A DNA stretch of 64,000 bases, from the NCBI GenBank assembly GCA_050251775.1, contig JBFWMD010000001.1:62001-126000 (forward strand), given 5' to 3'. Position 1 is the first letter of the stretch, and every line of letters starts with the position of its first letter. The translations under genes and the position numbers were made by a program. Source of the stretch: Paucidesulfovibrio sp050251775. Its GTDB lineage: Bacteria; Desulfobacterota; Desulfovibrionia; Desulfovibrionales; Desulfovibrionaceae. This document shows, piece after piece, positions 9,264 through 16,575 of this stretch. Under the pieces are notes generated by a model that was not told the origin of the DNA, ran no database searches, and was given only the letters and a program-made list of their open reading frames with translations.

Positions 9264-10786
9264 CACGCACGCTCCTCGTCAGAGTACCCAAGCTCCTTGA
9301 GGTATCCTTCCATCTCCACCTCCAGCTTCTCCAGGTCAGCCTTGAGCGCCTTGCGCTCCCGCAGCACCGCTTCGAGGTCGATTTCCTCTTCCTCTTCGAA
9401 GGTGTCCACATAGCGCGGAATGTTCAGGTTGAAGTCGTTCTCCTTGATCTCGTCAAGGCTCGCCCGATACGCATACTTGTCCACGCTCTCTCGAGCCTTG
9501 GCGGTGGCCAGGACTTTTTCCAGGTCCTCGTCGCGCAGGAAGTTCTGGTTCTTCCCGTCCCGGTAGTCCCGCGATGTGTCGATGAAGAGCACGCTGGTGT
9601 CCTTTTTGTTCTTGCGGAACACCAAAATCGCCGCCGGGATGCCCGTGCCGTAGAAGAGCTTTTCCGGCAGCCCGATGACCATGTCGAGGAGGTTTTCCCT
9701 GATGAGCTGTTCGCGGATTTTCCCCTCGGACGCCCCCCGGAAGAGCACCCCATGCGGAACAACCACGCCCATGCGTCCACTGCCCGGCTTCAGCGTCTCG
9801 ATCATGTGCAGGATAAAGGCATAGTCTCCCTTGGTCTTGGGCGGAATGCCGCGCCGGAAGCGTCCAAAGCGATCCGTTTCGGCAGACTCATGCCCCCATT
9901 TGTCCAGGGAGAAGGGAGGATTCGCCACAACGATGTCGAAGTGCTTGAGCTTGTCGTCACCATCCAGCAGCAGCGGGTTGCGCAGGGTGTCGCCCCATTC
10001 GACCCGGTGGTTGTCCTCGCCGTGCAGGAACATGTTCATCTTCGCCAGAGCCCAGGTGGAGCCGATGGCTTCCTGTCCGTACAGCGCGTACTTCTTGGAC
10101 CCGAAACGCTCTTTGACCTGCCGGCCGCATTTCATGAGCAGGGAACCCGAACCACACGCCGGGTCACAGATCTCATCTCCCTCCTGGGGCTCCACCAACT
10201 GCGCGATGAGCTGCGATACCTCGGGAGGAGTGTAGAACTCGCCAGCTTTCTTGCCTGAAGAGGAAGCGAAGTGTTTGATCAGGAACTCGTAGGCGTTCCC
10301 GATCACGTCCAGATTGCCGATGCGGGAGGGGCGCAGGTTCAGCTCGGGCTTGTTGAAGTCCTCGAGCATGTGCCGCAGGATGTCGTTCTTCTGCTTGTCG
10401 TCGCCGAGCTTGGTGGAGTTGAAGCTGATGTCCTGGAACACGTCATTGAGCTTGCCCATGTTCGCCTCTTCAATGGCGTGCAGGGCCTTGTCAATGCGCT
10501 CACCGTTGCCCGGCTCGAAACGCTTGTCATACAGGAAGTAGAATCCGGCTTCCTTGGGCAGCACGAACCGCTCGTTTTTCATCATCTCTTCGATCAGCTC
10601 GGGATGGTCGCCGTACTGAGCCTTATATTTGTCGTAGTGGTCCTGCCAGACATCGCTGATGTACTTGAGGAACAGCATGGTCAGGACGTAGTCCTTGTAC
10701 GCGCTGGCATCCACCACGCCCCGGAAGGTGTCGCACACATTCCAGACCGCATCGTTTATTTCTTTTTGGCTCACGTGAGAATTCAT
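9263..10786 (-). CDS. hsdM: Type I DNA adenine methyltransferase subunit (HsdM)
   Basis: Complete N6-adenine methyltransferase of 507 residues. The N-terminal helical domain (from about residue 6, NDAVWNVCDTFRG) precedes the SAM-binding motif I (DPACGSGSL, about residue 208) and the catalytic NPPF motif (VVANPPFSL, about residue 285). The C-terminus is an acidic and basic helix that would pack on HsdS. With HsdS it methylates the host recognition site and protects it from HsdR. It starts 5 bases after the single-TRD gene and overlaps the RhuM gene. Confidence 0.97.
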   Translation of the reverse strand: MNSHVSQKEINDAVWNVCDTFRGVVDASAYKDYVLTMLFLKYISDVWQDHYDKYKAQYGDHPELIEEMMKNERFVLPKEAGFYFLYDKRFEPGNGERIDKALHAIEEANMGKLNDVFQDISFNSTKLGDDKQKNDILRHMLEDFNKPELNLRPSRIGNLDVIGNAYEFLIKHFASSSGKKAGEFYTPPEVSQLIAQLVEPQEGDEICDPACGSGSLLMKCGRQVKERFGSKKYALYGQEAIGSTWALAKMNMFLHGEDNHRVEWGDTLRNPLLLDGDDKLKHFDIVVANPPFSLDKWGHESAETDRFGRFRRGIPPKTKGDYAFILHMIETLKPGSGRMGVVVPHGVLFRGASEGKIREQLIRENLLDMVIGLPEKLFYGTGIPAAILVFRKNKKDTSVLFIDTSRDYRDGKNQNFLRDEDLEKVLATAKARESVDKYAYRASLDEIKENDFNLNIPRYVDTFEEEEEIDLEAVLRERKALKADLEKLEVEMEGYLKELGYSDEERA

Positions 10787-10791
10787 TCGAG

Positions 10792-11391
10792 TTAGCTCCT
10801 TGTACTGGTGTCCACGCTATCGGGGTTCAGTACCTTCGACGCCATGCCCCGGAGTTCGCGCTCCCGGTTGGCGATCAATTCCAAATATGTTTCAGCTTCG
10901 GCCCGAGCCGCCTGGGCATAGTTCACAACAACGTGCTGCGTTTCAAGTTTAGGCACAACCAGAGGAAGGTCCTCCAGCACTCCCTTGCGGATGCTTCTCT
11001 GTACGGTCCCTTCTGCGGATGCGTCCAGGTAGCGTTGCGCTGGCGCCTGGTTGATCTGCCACGCCAGAAATGCAGGAAGCAGCTTGGCGTTTCGCTTGAC
11101 CTTGAGCAACAGGAAGTGCGGCGAGATAACAGCTGGGAAAGGAACCTCGTCCAGATGAACGGCAAAGTTCTTGTTCCCCCTGACCATGAAAAGGACATCA
11201 CCCGGCAGCAACCAATCCGGCTTTCGCCTGCCCATGAGTTCCGTCCGAACAAGCTCGTCCCACGCAACCCCGCCAGCTTCGCTCACATCCTTCATCTGAA
11301 CAGCACGAGCTTCTCCCTCTGGGGCAGGGTCAATTTTCCCCCTGAAAGGGTAGCTGGGTAGAATCCTGACAAGCGAAGACAGTCGTTGCAT
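10792..11391 (-). CDS. Half-size HsdS-like protein (single TRD)
   Basis: Protein of 199 residues equivalent to one half of a specificity subunit. It has a target-recognition domain (VRILPSYPFRGKI, then DVLFMVRGNKNFAV and the PHFLLLKV strand) and one C-terminal helix (AQAARAEAETYLELIANRERELR) that would be the conserved spacer. The ATG at 11391 is preceded by GGAGGAG and is preferred to an in-frame ATG 4 codons upstream. It is the first gene of the operon and ends 5 bases before hsdM. A two-TRD hsdS also exists in the operon, so this is an extra recognition module. It could dimerise to give an alternative palindromic specificity, or act as a regulator; both are inference. Confidence 0.85.
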   Translation of the reverse strand: MQRLSSLVRILPSYPFRGKIDPAPEGEARAVQMKDVSEAGGVAWDELVRTELMGRRKPDWLLPGDVLFMVRGNKNFAVHLDEVPFPAVISPHFLLLKVKRNAKLLPAFLAWQINQAPAQRYLDASAEGTVQRSIRKGVLEDLPLVVPKLETQHVVVNYAQAARAEAETYLELIANRERELRGMASKVLNPDSVDTSTRS

Positions 11392-11580
11392 TGACTCCTC
11401 CATGTGAGATGATGCGAATATATTCTATTTTCGATATTATGTCAAGATAAAATTGCATCATTCGGCATGGTGCGATTGTTGCGGGCCGCGAAGGAGAAAG
11501 AGGTTCAGGGGGGGCAGCTGTGTCTGGCCTAGCTGTATTGGGAGCAAGCGTACTTTCGAGCAGGTTCGATTTCAAATATT

Positions 11581-11628
11581 GTAAAGAGATAGTATTCACC
11601 TGACACTGCCGGCCTGGCGGGTTGAGTT
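11581..11628 (-). repeat. IS-like relic repeat, copy 1
   Basis: On the minus strand this stretch has a block reading aactcaacccgccagg (11613-11628), a short spacer, then a 22-base block (11585-11606; core tgtcaggtgaatactatctc) followed by T-TAC. The same two blocks occur on the plus strand at 45137-45186 with only one mismatch in the first block. Flanks differ. The pattern fits the conserved end of a mobile element whose body has been lost at both sites; the element family is not identified. Confidence 0.6.
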
Positions 11629-11789
11629 GGGCGTACCACGTGGCGGGAGGCAGACATCTGTTCCATGTGCGTGCCTGAATTCCGGTCCGTTCCGCGTCTG
11701 GTTTTCTCTGTGCCGTCCTTGTGGCCCCGCAGGTGCGACTTCCGTCCGGGATCGGAAAAACAGGAGAGCGCAGGCTGAAACCCGTGAAA

Positions 11790-11811
11790 ACACCCCGCGA
11801 AGGCGGGTTTT
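11790..11811 (+). terminator. Small rho-independent-like hairpin
   Basis: Stem cccgc (11794-11798) pairs with gcggg (11803-11807) around a gaag loop and is followed by TTTT; A residues on the left side make it possibly bidirectional. No intact gene lies just upstream on either strand, so it may be the leftover terminator of a lost gene. Confidence 0.4.
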
Positions 11812-11875
11812 GTCCCGGTTTGGCATGCGGGTTTAATTTTTTTTGAATGAAAATTCAAATTATTGCGGATGCCTT

Positions 11876-11898
11876 AAGGTCGAGAAGGACCTTTTTTT
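11876..11898 (+). terminator. Terminator-like hairpin with T-run
   Basis: AAGGTC (11876-11881) pairs with GACCTT (11888-11893) across a 6-base loop and runs into a T-tract. It lies just upstream of the putative BCCT promoter, where it would insulate the operon from upstream transcription. Confidence 0.5.
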
Positions 11899-11908
11899 GT
11901 TTTTCTCC

Positions 11909-11937
11909 TTGACATGATTTCACGGATTTCATACGTG
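11909..11937 (+). promoter_or_regulatory. Candidate sigma70-type promoter for the BCCT cluster
   Basis: TTGACA at 11909-11914 is a perfect -35 box. The -10 candidate TACGTG at 11932-11937, spaced by 17 bases, is poor. It is the only recognisable promoter ahead of the transporter gene. Assignment is by motif only. Confidence 0.35.
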
Positions 11938-11952
11938 TGGGGCGAAGAATAA

Positions 11953-11967
11953 TGGAACGTCGTTCTA
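11953..11967 (+). promoter_or_regulatory. Candidate operator palindrome (IclR-type)
   Basis: TGGAACGTCGTTCTA is a near-perfect 15-base palindrome (6 of 7 pairs) centred on 11960, with a second TGGAAC half-site at 11973-11978. It lies just downstream of the candidate promoter and upstream of the BCCT start. IclR-family regulators bind such GGAAC/GTTCC-like sites, and an IclR gene is second in the cluster, so autoregulated control of the cluster is plausible. Confidence 0.35.
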
Positions 11968-12064
11968 CACAGTGGAACAAAGGCTCATCCAAAAGAAGAC
12001 CCAGAGGGTGGGCGGTAGGGAAGATGGCCACTCCCGATGTCGTGATCACATCAGGCCGGTAGCA

Positions 12065-13690
12065 ATGCGAATTGGCGCGGAATCCCTGAATTTGGGATTC
12101 GGGAAATTCAGACCGAAGGAGATCGACTTGAGTATCTTCAGCCTGCAAGCGGATTGTCTCGCGCACGAACATCCGGGCAAGAGCCTGGACCATGCCACCT
12201 TTTGGACTCCGTTTTTGCTGATTGCCGTTTCCGTGCTGGTGGGACTGCTGATGCCCGATACGTTCGAATTGATCGTAGGCAGAGGGCAGCGGTTTATCCT
12301 GGACAACTTCAGTTGGTTGTTCTCGTCCACTGGCCTGTTGTGCCTCATCGTGGTGTGCGTGGCGTATTTCTCCCGGTTCGGAGAAGTCGTCATCGGCGGG
12401 AAGAACGCAAAACCCTTGTTGAACAGGTGGCAGTGGTTTTCCATAACCCTCTGTACCACCATCGCCATCAACATCCTGTTCTGGCCGATTGTTGAGCCGC
12501 TCATGGACATGCTGGCCCCGCCGGTGTCCTACGGCTTAGACCCCAACTCCCAAGGAGCAGCGAAGTTTTCGCTCTCCTCCATGTACATGAACTGGGGACT
12601 GATCCCCTATGCGATCAACGCGTTGCCGGCCCTGGTCTTCGCGGTCTGCTACTATAATCTGAAGCGGCCGTTCAGCCTGGGTTCGATCCTGTATCCGCTC
12701 ATCGGCGAAAAGGCCAACGGATGGATCGGCCGCGTGGTGGATGTGCTTTCATTGTACGCTTTGGCCCTGGGCATGGGCACGTCGCTCGGAACGGGCGTGC
12801 TCATGCTCTCCCGGGGACTTTCCCGGGTCATTCCCGGTCTGGAAAATACGCCCCTGCTCTGGGCGCTGCTCGTGGCCCTGGTCATCACCGTCTGTACCAT
12901 CACCTCGGTGAGCGGCATTCTTCGGGGTATGCGCATCGCCTCGGAACTGAACACCAAGCTGTTTTTCGTGTTGCTCGTTTTCGCCTTTGTCACGGGACCC
13001 ACCGTGTTCATCCTCGACTTGAGCACCGAATCCTTTGGTTCCTTCGTGAATGAATTTTTCACCAGAGCCCTGTTCACGGACGCCTTCCGCGCGGATTCCT
13101 GGCCGCAGCAGTGGACCGTGTTCTCCTTCGCCAACTACATGATCTGGGCGCCCATTTCCGCGCTTTTCCTGGGCCGGATCGCGCGGGGCTACACGGTGCG
13201 CCAGTTCCTCAGCACCAACGTGATTCTGCCCGTGACCTTCGTGTTCCTGCACTCGTCGGTCTTCAGCAGCACAGCCATCTGGCAGCAGCTCGTGGGCGGG
13301 GTGGACCTCCAGTCCAGCATCGCCACGGGCATCGACGAGGCCGTGTACATCCTGCTGGAGAACATGGCCCTGCCGTCCGTCGTGGTTCCGCTCTTCTTGT
13401 TCATCGTGCTGATCTCCTTTGTCACGGCGGCGGACTCCACCACCAACGCCATGGCCTCCCTGACCACCAAGAATCTGGATGTGAACGACCAGGAGGCCCC
13501 GGTCTACCTGAAGGTGGCCTGGGGCGCGATCATCGGCTCCCTGGCGCTGATCATGCTGGTCTTTTCCGGCATCGGGGGCATGAAGACCCTGACCTATCTG
13601 GGCGGCACGCCCATCACCCTGGTGATCATCGCATCCGTGTTCGCGCTGATCCAGCTGATCAAGACGCGGGACAGCCTCAACAACATCTGA
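12065..13690 (+). CDS. BCCT-family transporter, divergent substrate site
   Basis: Integral membrane carrier of 541 residues with about 12 hydrophobic helices. The family is supported by the helix reading GMGTSLGTGVLML (about residue 240) and by the segment WAPISALFLGRIARG (about residues 360-374), which matches the BCCT region after the tryptophan box. The usual GMGIG glycine motif before the FWxxxEP segment is absent (here TTIAINILFWPIVEP). The WW pair that cages trimethylammonium groups is replaced by Asn-Tyr (FANYMIW). The substrate may therefore not be betaine, choline or carnitine. First gene of a catabolic cluster, 49 bases before the IclR gene. An in-frame ATG at 11972 is possible but gives an atypical N-terminus. 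Confidence 0.85.
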   Translation: MRIGAESLNLGFGKFRPKEIDLSIFSLQADCLAHEHPGKSLDHATFWTPFLLIAVSVLVGLLMPDTFELIVGRGQRFILDNFSWLFSSTGLLCLIVVCVAYFSRFGEVVIGGKNAKPLLNRWQWFSITLCTTIAINILFWPIVEPLMDMLAPPVSYGLDPNSQGAAKFSLSSMYMNWGLIPYAINALPALVFAVCYYNLKRPFSLGSILYPLIGEKANGWIGRVVDVLSLYALALGMGTSLGTGVLMLSRGLSRVIPGLENTPLLWALLVALVITVCTITSVSGILRGMRIASELNTKLFFVLLVFAFVTGPTVFILDLSTESFGSFVNEFFTRALFTDAFRADSWPQQWTVFSFANYMIWAPISALFLGRIARGYTVRQFLSTNVILPVTFVFLHSSVFSSTAIWQQLVGGVDLQSSIATGIDEAVYILLENMALPSVVVPLFLFIVLISFVTAADSTTNAMASLTTKNLDVNDQEAPVYLKVAWGAIIGSLALIMLVFSGIGGMKTLTYLGGTPITLVIIASVFALIQLIKTRDSLNNI

Positions 13691-13739
13691 CGGACGCTGC
13701 GCAGCGGAGTCCAAACAGGAAAACGAAGGAACAAAGACG

Positions 13740-14492
13740 GTGTCAAACCTGATCAATTCCGTGGAACGGGCGTTGGATGTCCTGTTGTATTTCAATGCCA
13801 AGGACGCGCCTGTGGGCGTCTCCCAGATCAGCAAAGAGCTGGGAGTGCACAAGAGCACCGTCTTCCGCACTCTGGCAACCCTGGAAAGCCGCAGGTTTGT
13901 GGCGCAGGACCCGGAGTCCGGCAAATATTCCCTGGGCATCAGCCTTTTTGCCCTGGGGCGCAAGATAACTGTTTACGACGTGTTCAAGCCTTTCGCAAAG
14001 AGACTTTGCGACGAGTTCAAGGAAAGCATCAATATCTCCATATTGGAAATGTCCGCTTCTGGTACGTACAAAAGTACCATAGTCGTCAAGGAGGACAGCA
14101 AAGACAATGTTCTATCCGTCAGCCCTAAAATCGGGACTAGCATGGACTGCTACTGCTCTTCAGTCGGCAAATGCCTTCTCGCCTTCTCTTCCAACGTATC
14201 TACGTCAGCATTCGAGGGGTATTCGTTTATTGATTATACGGACAACACCATCGGCACTGTTGCCGAGCTGCTAGCGGAGCTGGAAAAGGTACGCAAGGCA
14301 GGCTACGCCGTGGACGCCGAAGAGCAGGAGGTCGGCCTGACCTGCGTGGGTGTGCCCATCTTCGACAGGCATGGCCGGGCCATCGCAGCCATGAGCGTTT
14401 CCGGGCCGACCCAGCGCGTCCGCAGCAGAAAATTGGAGACCGTGGTCGCGCGGCTGCGGGAGACCGCCGCCGAGATCACCGAACACATCTGA
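13740..14492 (+). CDS. IclR-family transcriptional regulator
   Basis: Regulator of 250 residues starting at GTG after an AAGGAA-type site. The N-terminal winged helix (about residues 5-65: SVERALDVLLYF, then ISKELGVHKSTVFRTLATLE) is followed by a C-terminal GAF-like effector domain. That domain has the family-typical VGVPIFDRHGRAIAAMSVSGP segment (about residues 200-220) and a C-terminal ETAAEITEHI helix. Such regulators usually sense a small acid or aromatic metabolite. Its location between the transporter and kinase genes suggests that it controls this cluster in response to the imported substrate; the effector is unknown. Confidence 0.93.
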   Translation: MSNLINSVERALDVLLYFNAKDAPVGVSQISKELGVHKSTVFRTLATLESRRFVAQDPESGKYSLGISLFALGRKITVYDVFKPFAKRLCDEFKESINISILEMSASGTYKSTIVVKEDSKDNVLSVSPKIGTSMDCYCSSVGKCLLAFSSNVSTSAFEGYSFIDYTDNTIGTVAELLAELEKVRKAGYAVDAEEQEVGLTCVGVPIFDRHGRAIAAMSVSGPTQRVRSRKLETVVARLRETAAEITEHI

Positions 14493-14517
14493 GCGCCGCC
14501 GAACAGCGGCAAACCAT

Positions 14518-14538
14518 TACGGACTTTATTTGTCCGTA
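14518..14538 (+). promoter_or_regulatory. Perfect inverted repeat upstream of buk
   Basis: TACGGAC (14518-14524) and GTCCGTA (14532-14538) flank a 7-base T-rich loop, between the IclR stop and the buk start. It could be a weak intercistronic attenuator, an mRNA stem that sets relative expression, or a regulator site. No long T-run follows it. Confidence 0.4.
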
Positions 14539-14558
14539 TACCCGTGTGGGGGATGAGC

Positions 14559-15617
14559 ATGCGTATTTTGGCCATCAACCCTGGCGGCACCTCGACCAAG
14601 ATCGCCGTATTCGACGACCGGCGTGAGCTGCTGAACATCAACATCCAACATGGTCCCGAAGAGATGCACGGCTGTGCGTCCGTCTTCGACCAGCTCGGCT
14701 TCCGCAAGGCCGCTGTTCTCGACGCCCTGTCCAAGGCAGGGATCGGCCTGGAGAAATTGGATGCCGTGGTGGGCCGCGGCGGTCTGCTCAAGTCCGTTCC
14801 CGGGGGAACCTACGCCGTGAACAATGCCATGGTGGACGACCTCCGCCGGGCCATCAACGGAGAGCACCCCTCCAACCTCGGTCCGGTCATGGCCCGCGAC
14901 ATCGCGGACTCCCGGAACATTCCCGCCTTTATTGTCGATCCCGTTTCCGTGGATGAATTCGACGCCCGTTCCCGCCTGTCCGGCATTTCCGAGATCGAGC
15001 GGCCGAGCTGGCTGCACGCCCTGAACCACAAGGCCGTGTGCCGCGAGGTGGCCGAGCGCATGGGCGGCCAATACGAGGACTTCAACTTCATCGTGGCCCA
15101 CCTCGGGTCGGGCATCTCCATTGCCGCCCACAGGCGCGGACGCATGGTGGACGGCAGCGGCGGCAGATCCAATGGCCCGTTTTCGCCGGAGCGTTGCGGC
15201 TCGCTGCCCGCCTACCCTCTGGTGGAGCTCTGTTACAGCGGCAGGTTCACCCACGCCGAGATGGTCTCGAAAATCAGCACCCGTGCCGGGATGTACGACT
15301 ACCTCGGAACCAAGGACATGCTGGAGATCGAGGGCCGCTACCGGGCCGGGGACGAACGCGCCGTGCTGGTGCTGGACGCCTTTGTCTACCAGACCGCCAA
15401 GGATGTCGCCAAGTACGGCGCCACGCTGTGCGGCGAGGTGGACCGGATCATCGTCACGGGCGGCATTGCCCGCTCCGAATGCATCGTCGGCATGATTGCC
15501 GCCCAGGTCGGCTGGATCGCTCCGCTGGAGATCGTGCCCGGAGAGCGGGAAATGGAAGCCCTGGCAGCGGGCGTGCTGCGCGTGCTCACCGGGGTCGAGG
15601 AAGCCAAGCTTTACTGA
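14559..15617 (+). CDS. buk: Butyrate / branched-chain fatty acid kinase
   Basis: ASKHA-fold acid kinase of 352 residues. The N-terminal phosphate loop reads NPGGTSTKIAVFDD, followed by GRGGLLKSVPGGTY (about residues 76-89) and the adenosine-site segment HLGSGISI (about 182). All are characteristic of butyrate kinase rather than acetate kinase. It converts acyl-phosphate + ADP to the free acid + ATP. The ATG at 14559 has GGGGG just upstream; an ATG two codons earlier is possible. Next to a Ptb gene and a VorDBAC-type oxidoreductase it should make ATP by substrate-level phosphorylation, probably from isobutyryl-, isovaleryl- or similar phosphates. Confidence 0.93.
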   Translation: MRILAINPGGTSTKIAVFDDRRELLNINIQHGPEEMHGCASVFDQLGFRKAAVLDALSKAGIGLEKLDAVVGRGGLLKSVPGGTYAVNNAMVDDLRRAINGEHPSNLGPVMARDIADSRNIPAFIVDPVSVDEFDARSRLSGISEIERPSWLHALNHKAVCREVAERMGGQYEDFNFIVAHLGSGISIAAHRRGRMVDGSGGRSNGPFSPERCGSLPAYPLVELCYSGRFTHAEMVSKISTRAGMYDYLGTKDMLEIEGRYRAGDERAVLVLDAFVYQTAKDVAKYGATLCGEVDRIIVTGGIARSECIVGMIAAQVGWIAPLEIVPGEREMEALAAGVLRVLTGVEEAKLY

Positions 15618-15632
15618 TTGTTGGAGGTGGAT

Positions 15633-16532
15633 GTGACTCTCAAGAACTTCAGCGATGTGTTGCAGGCCGTCCGGACGGGACGGAAATTCCGGCTCTGCGT
15701 GGCTGCTGCCGAGGATGTGGAACTGCTCCGGGCGGTGCGCATGGCCGTGGAAATGGGATTTATCCATCCGATGCTCACAGGCGACCAGGATGCGGTGCGC
15801 CGTTGCGCCGAGGAAGCCGGGCTCTCGGGTTTCGAGCTGGTGGCCTGTGCATCCGGGCCGGAAAGCGCGACCAAGGCAGTCTCCCTGGTGCGCGAGGGCT
15901 TGGCGGACGTACTCATGAAGGGCGCCATCAATACCTCGGACTACATGCGCGCCATTCTCAACCGCGACTTGGGATTGCGTGGTGGCGGCCTGCTCAGCAC
16001 CCTGGCGGTCTACGAAGTGCCGCAATACCACAAGCTGATCTATTGCAGCGACAGCGGAATCAATGTGGCTCCGGACCTGGAGCAGAAAAAGGACATTCTG
16101 CGCAACGCCTTGGAGGCCATGCGCCGTCTGGGCATGGAAAATCCCAAGGTCGCGGCGTTGACTGCCAATGAAGTGGTGCATCCCAAGGTGCAGGCCACAG
16201 TGGACGCGGCCGCGCTGGTTGAACTGGTCGCCAAGGGGGAGTTGCCCCAGTGCATCATTGAGGGGCCTATTGCCTTTGATGTGGCTTTTGACAGGCATGC
16301 GGCTGAACACAAGGGCATCGACAGCCGCATCAGTGGAGATGTTGATTTGCTGCTCGCCCCGAACATTGAAACCGGCAACGCCCTCGGCAAATCCTGGTTG
16401 ACGCTGAACAAGGCGAAATGGGCCGGCCTTGTCCTCGGCACGACGCATCCCGTGGTGCTCGGCTCCCGCTCCGACACCGCGGAGGTGAAGATCAATTCCA
16501 TCGCCCTGGCCTGTCTTCTCGCGCAGTCATAA
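15633..16532 (+). CDS. ptb: Phosphate butyryltransferase-type enzyme
   Basis: Acyl-CoA + phosphate -> acyl-phosphate + CoA transferase, 299 residues. Family segments include VLMKGAINTSDYMRAIL (about residues 93-109), the GGGLLS stretch, and SDSGINVAPDLEQK near the middle. The end reads EVKINSIALA, typical of the Pta/Ptb fold. The start is GTG at 15633 with GGAGG six bases upstream, 15 bases after buk. It feeds acyl-phosphate to the kinase encoded upstream. Confidence 0.93.
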   Translation: MTLKNFSDVLQAVRTGRKFRLCVAAAEDVELLRAVRMAVEMGFIHPMLTGDQDAVRRCAEEAGLSGFELVACASGPESATKAVSLVREGLADVLMKGAINTSDYMRAILNRDLGLRGGGLLSTLAVYEVPQYHKLIYCSDSGINVAPDLEQKKDILRNALEAMRRLGMENPKVAALTANEVVHPKVQATVDAAALVELVAKGELPQCIIEGPIAFDVAFDRHAAEHKGIDSRISGDVDLLLAPNIETGNALGKSWLTLNKAKWAGLVLGTTHPVVLGSRSDTAEVKINSIALACLLAQS

Positions 16533-16575
16533 TCGGTATTCTTTGTCGATTTAATTCTAACTGAGGAGTGGAGTA

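Larger units (their letters stand above)
11392..12064 (+). other. Intergenic junction between defence island and catabolic cluster
   Basis: About 670 bases without a convincing gene. The left part, just upstream of the restriction operon, is AT-rich and should hold its promoter. The middle holds a repeat shared with 45.1 kb and two small hairpins with T-runs, which look like the tail of a lost gene or insertion element. The right part holds a candidate promoter and a palindrome ahead of the BCCT gene. Short open frames on both strands here have no recognisable domain. Confidence 0.6.

Noticed and set aside
14526..16448. 640-codon minus-strand frame opposite buk and ptb
   Set aside because: Antisense artefact; His/Gly/Val-rich with no domain, while both sense genes are well supported.
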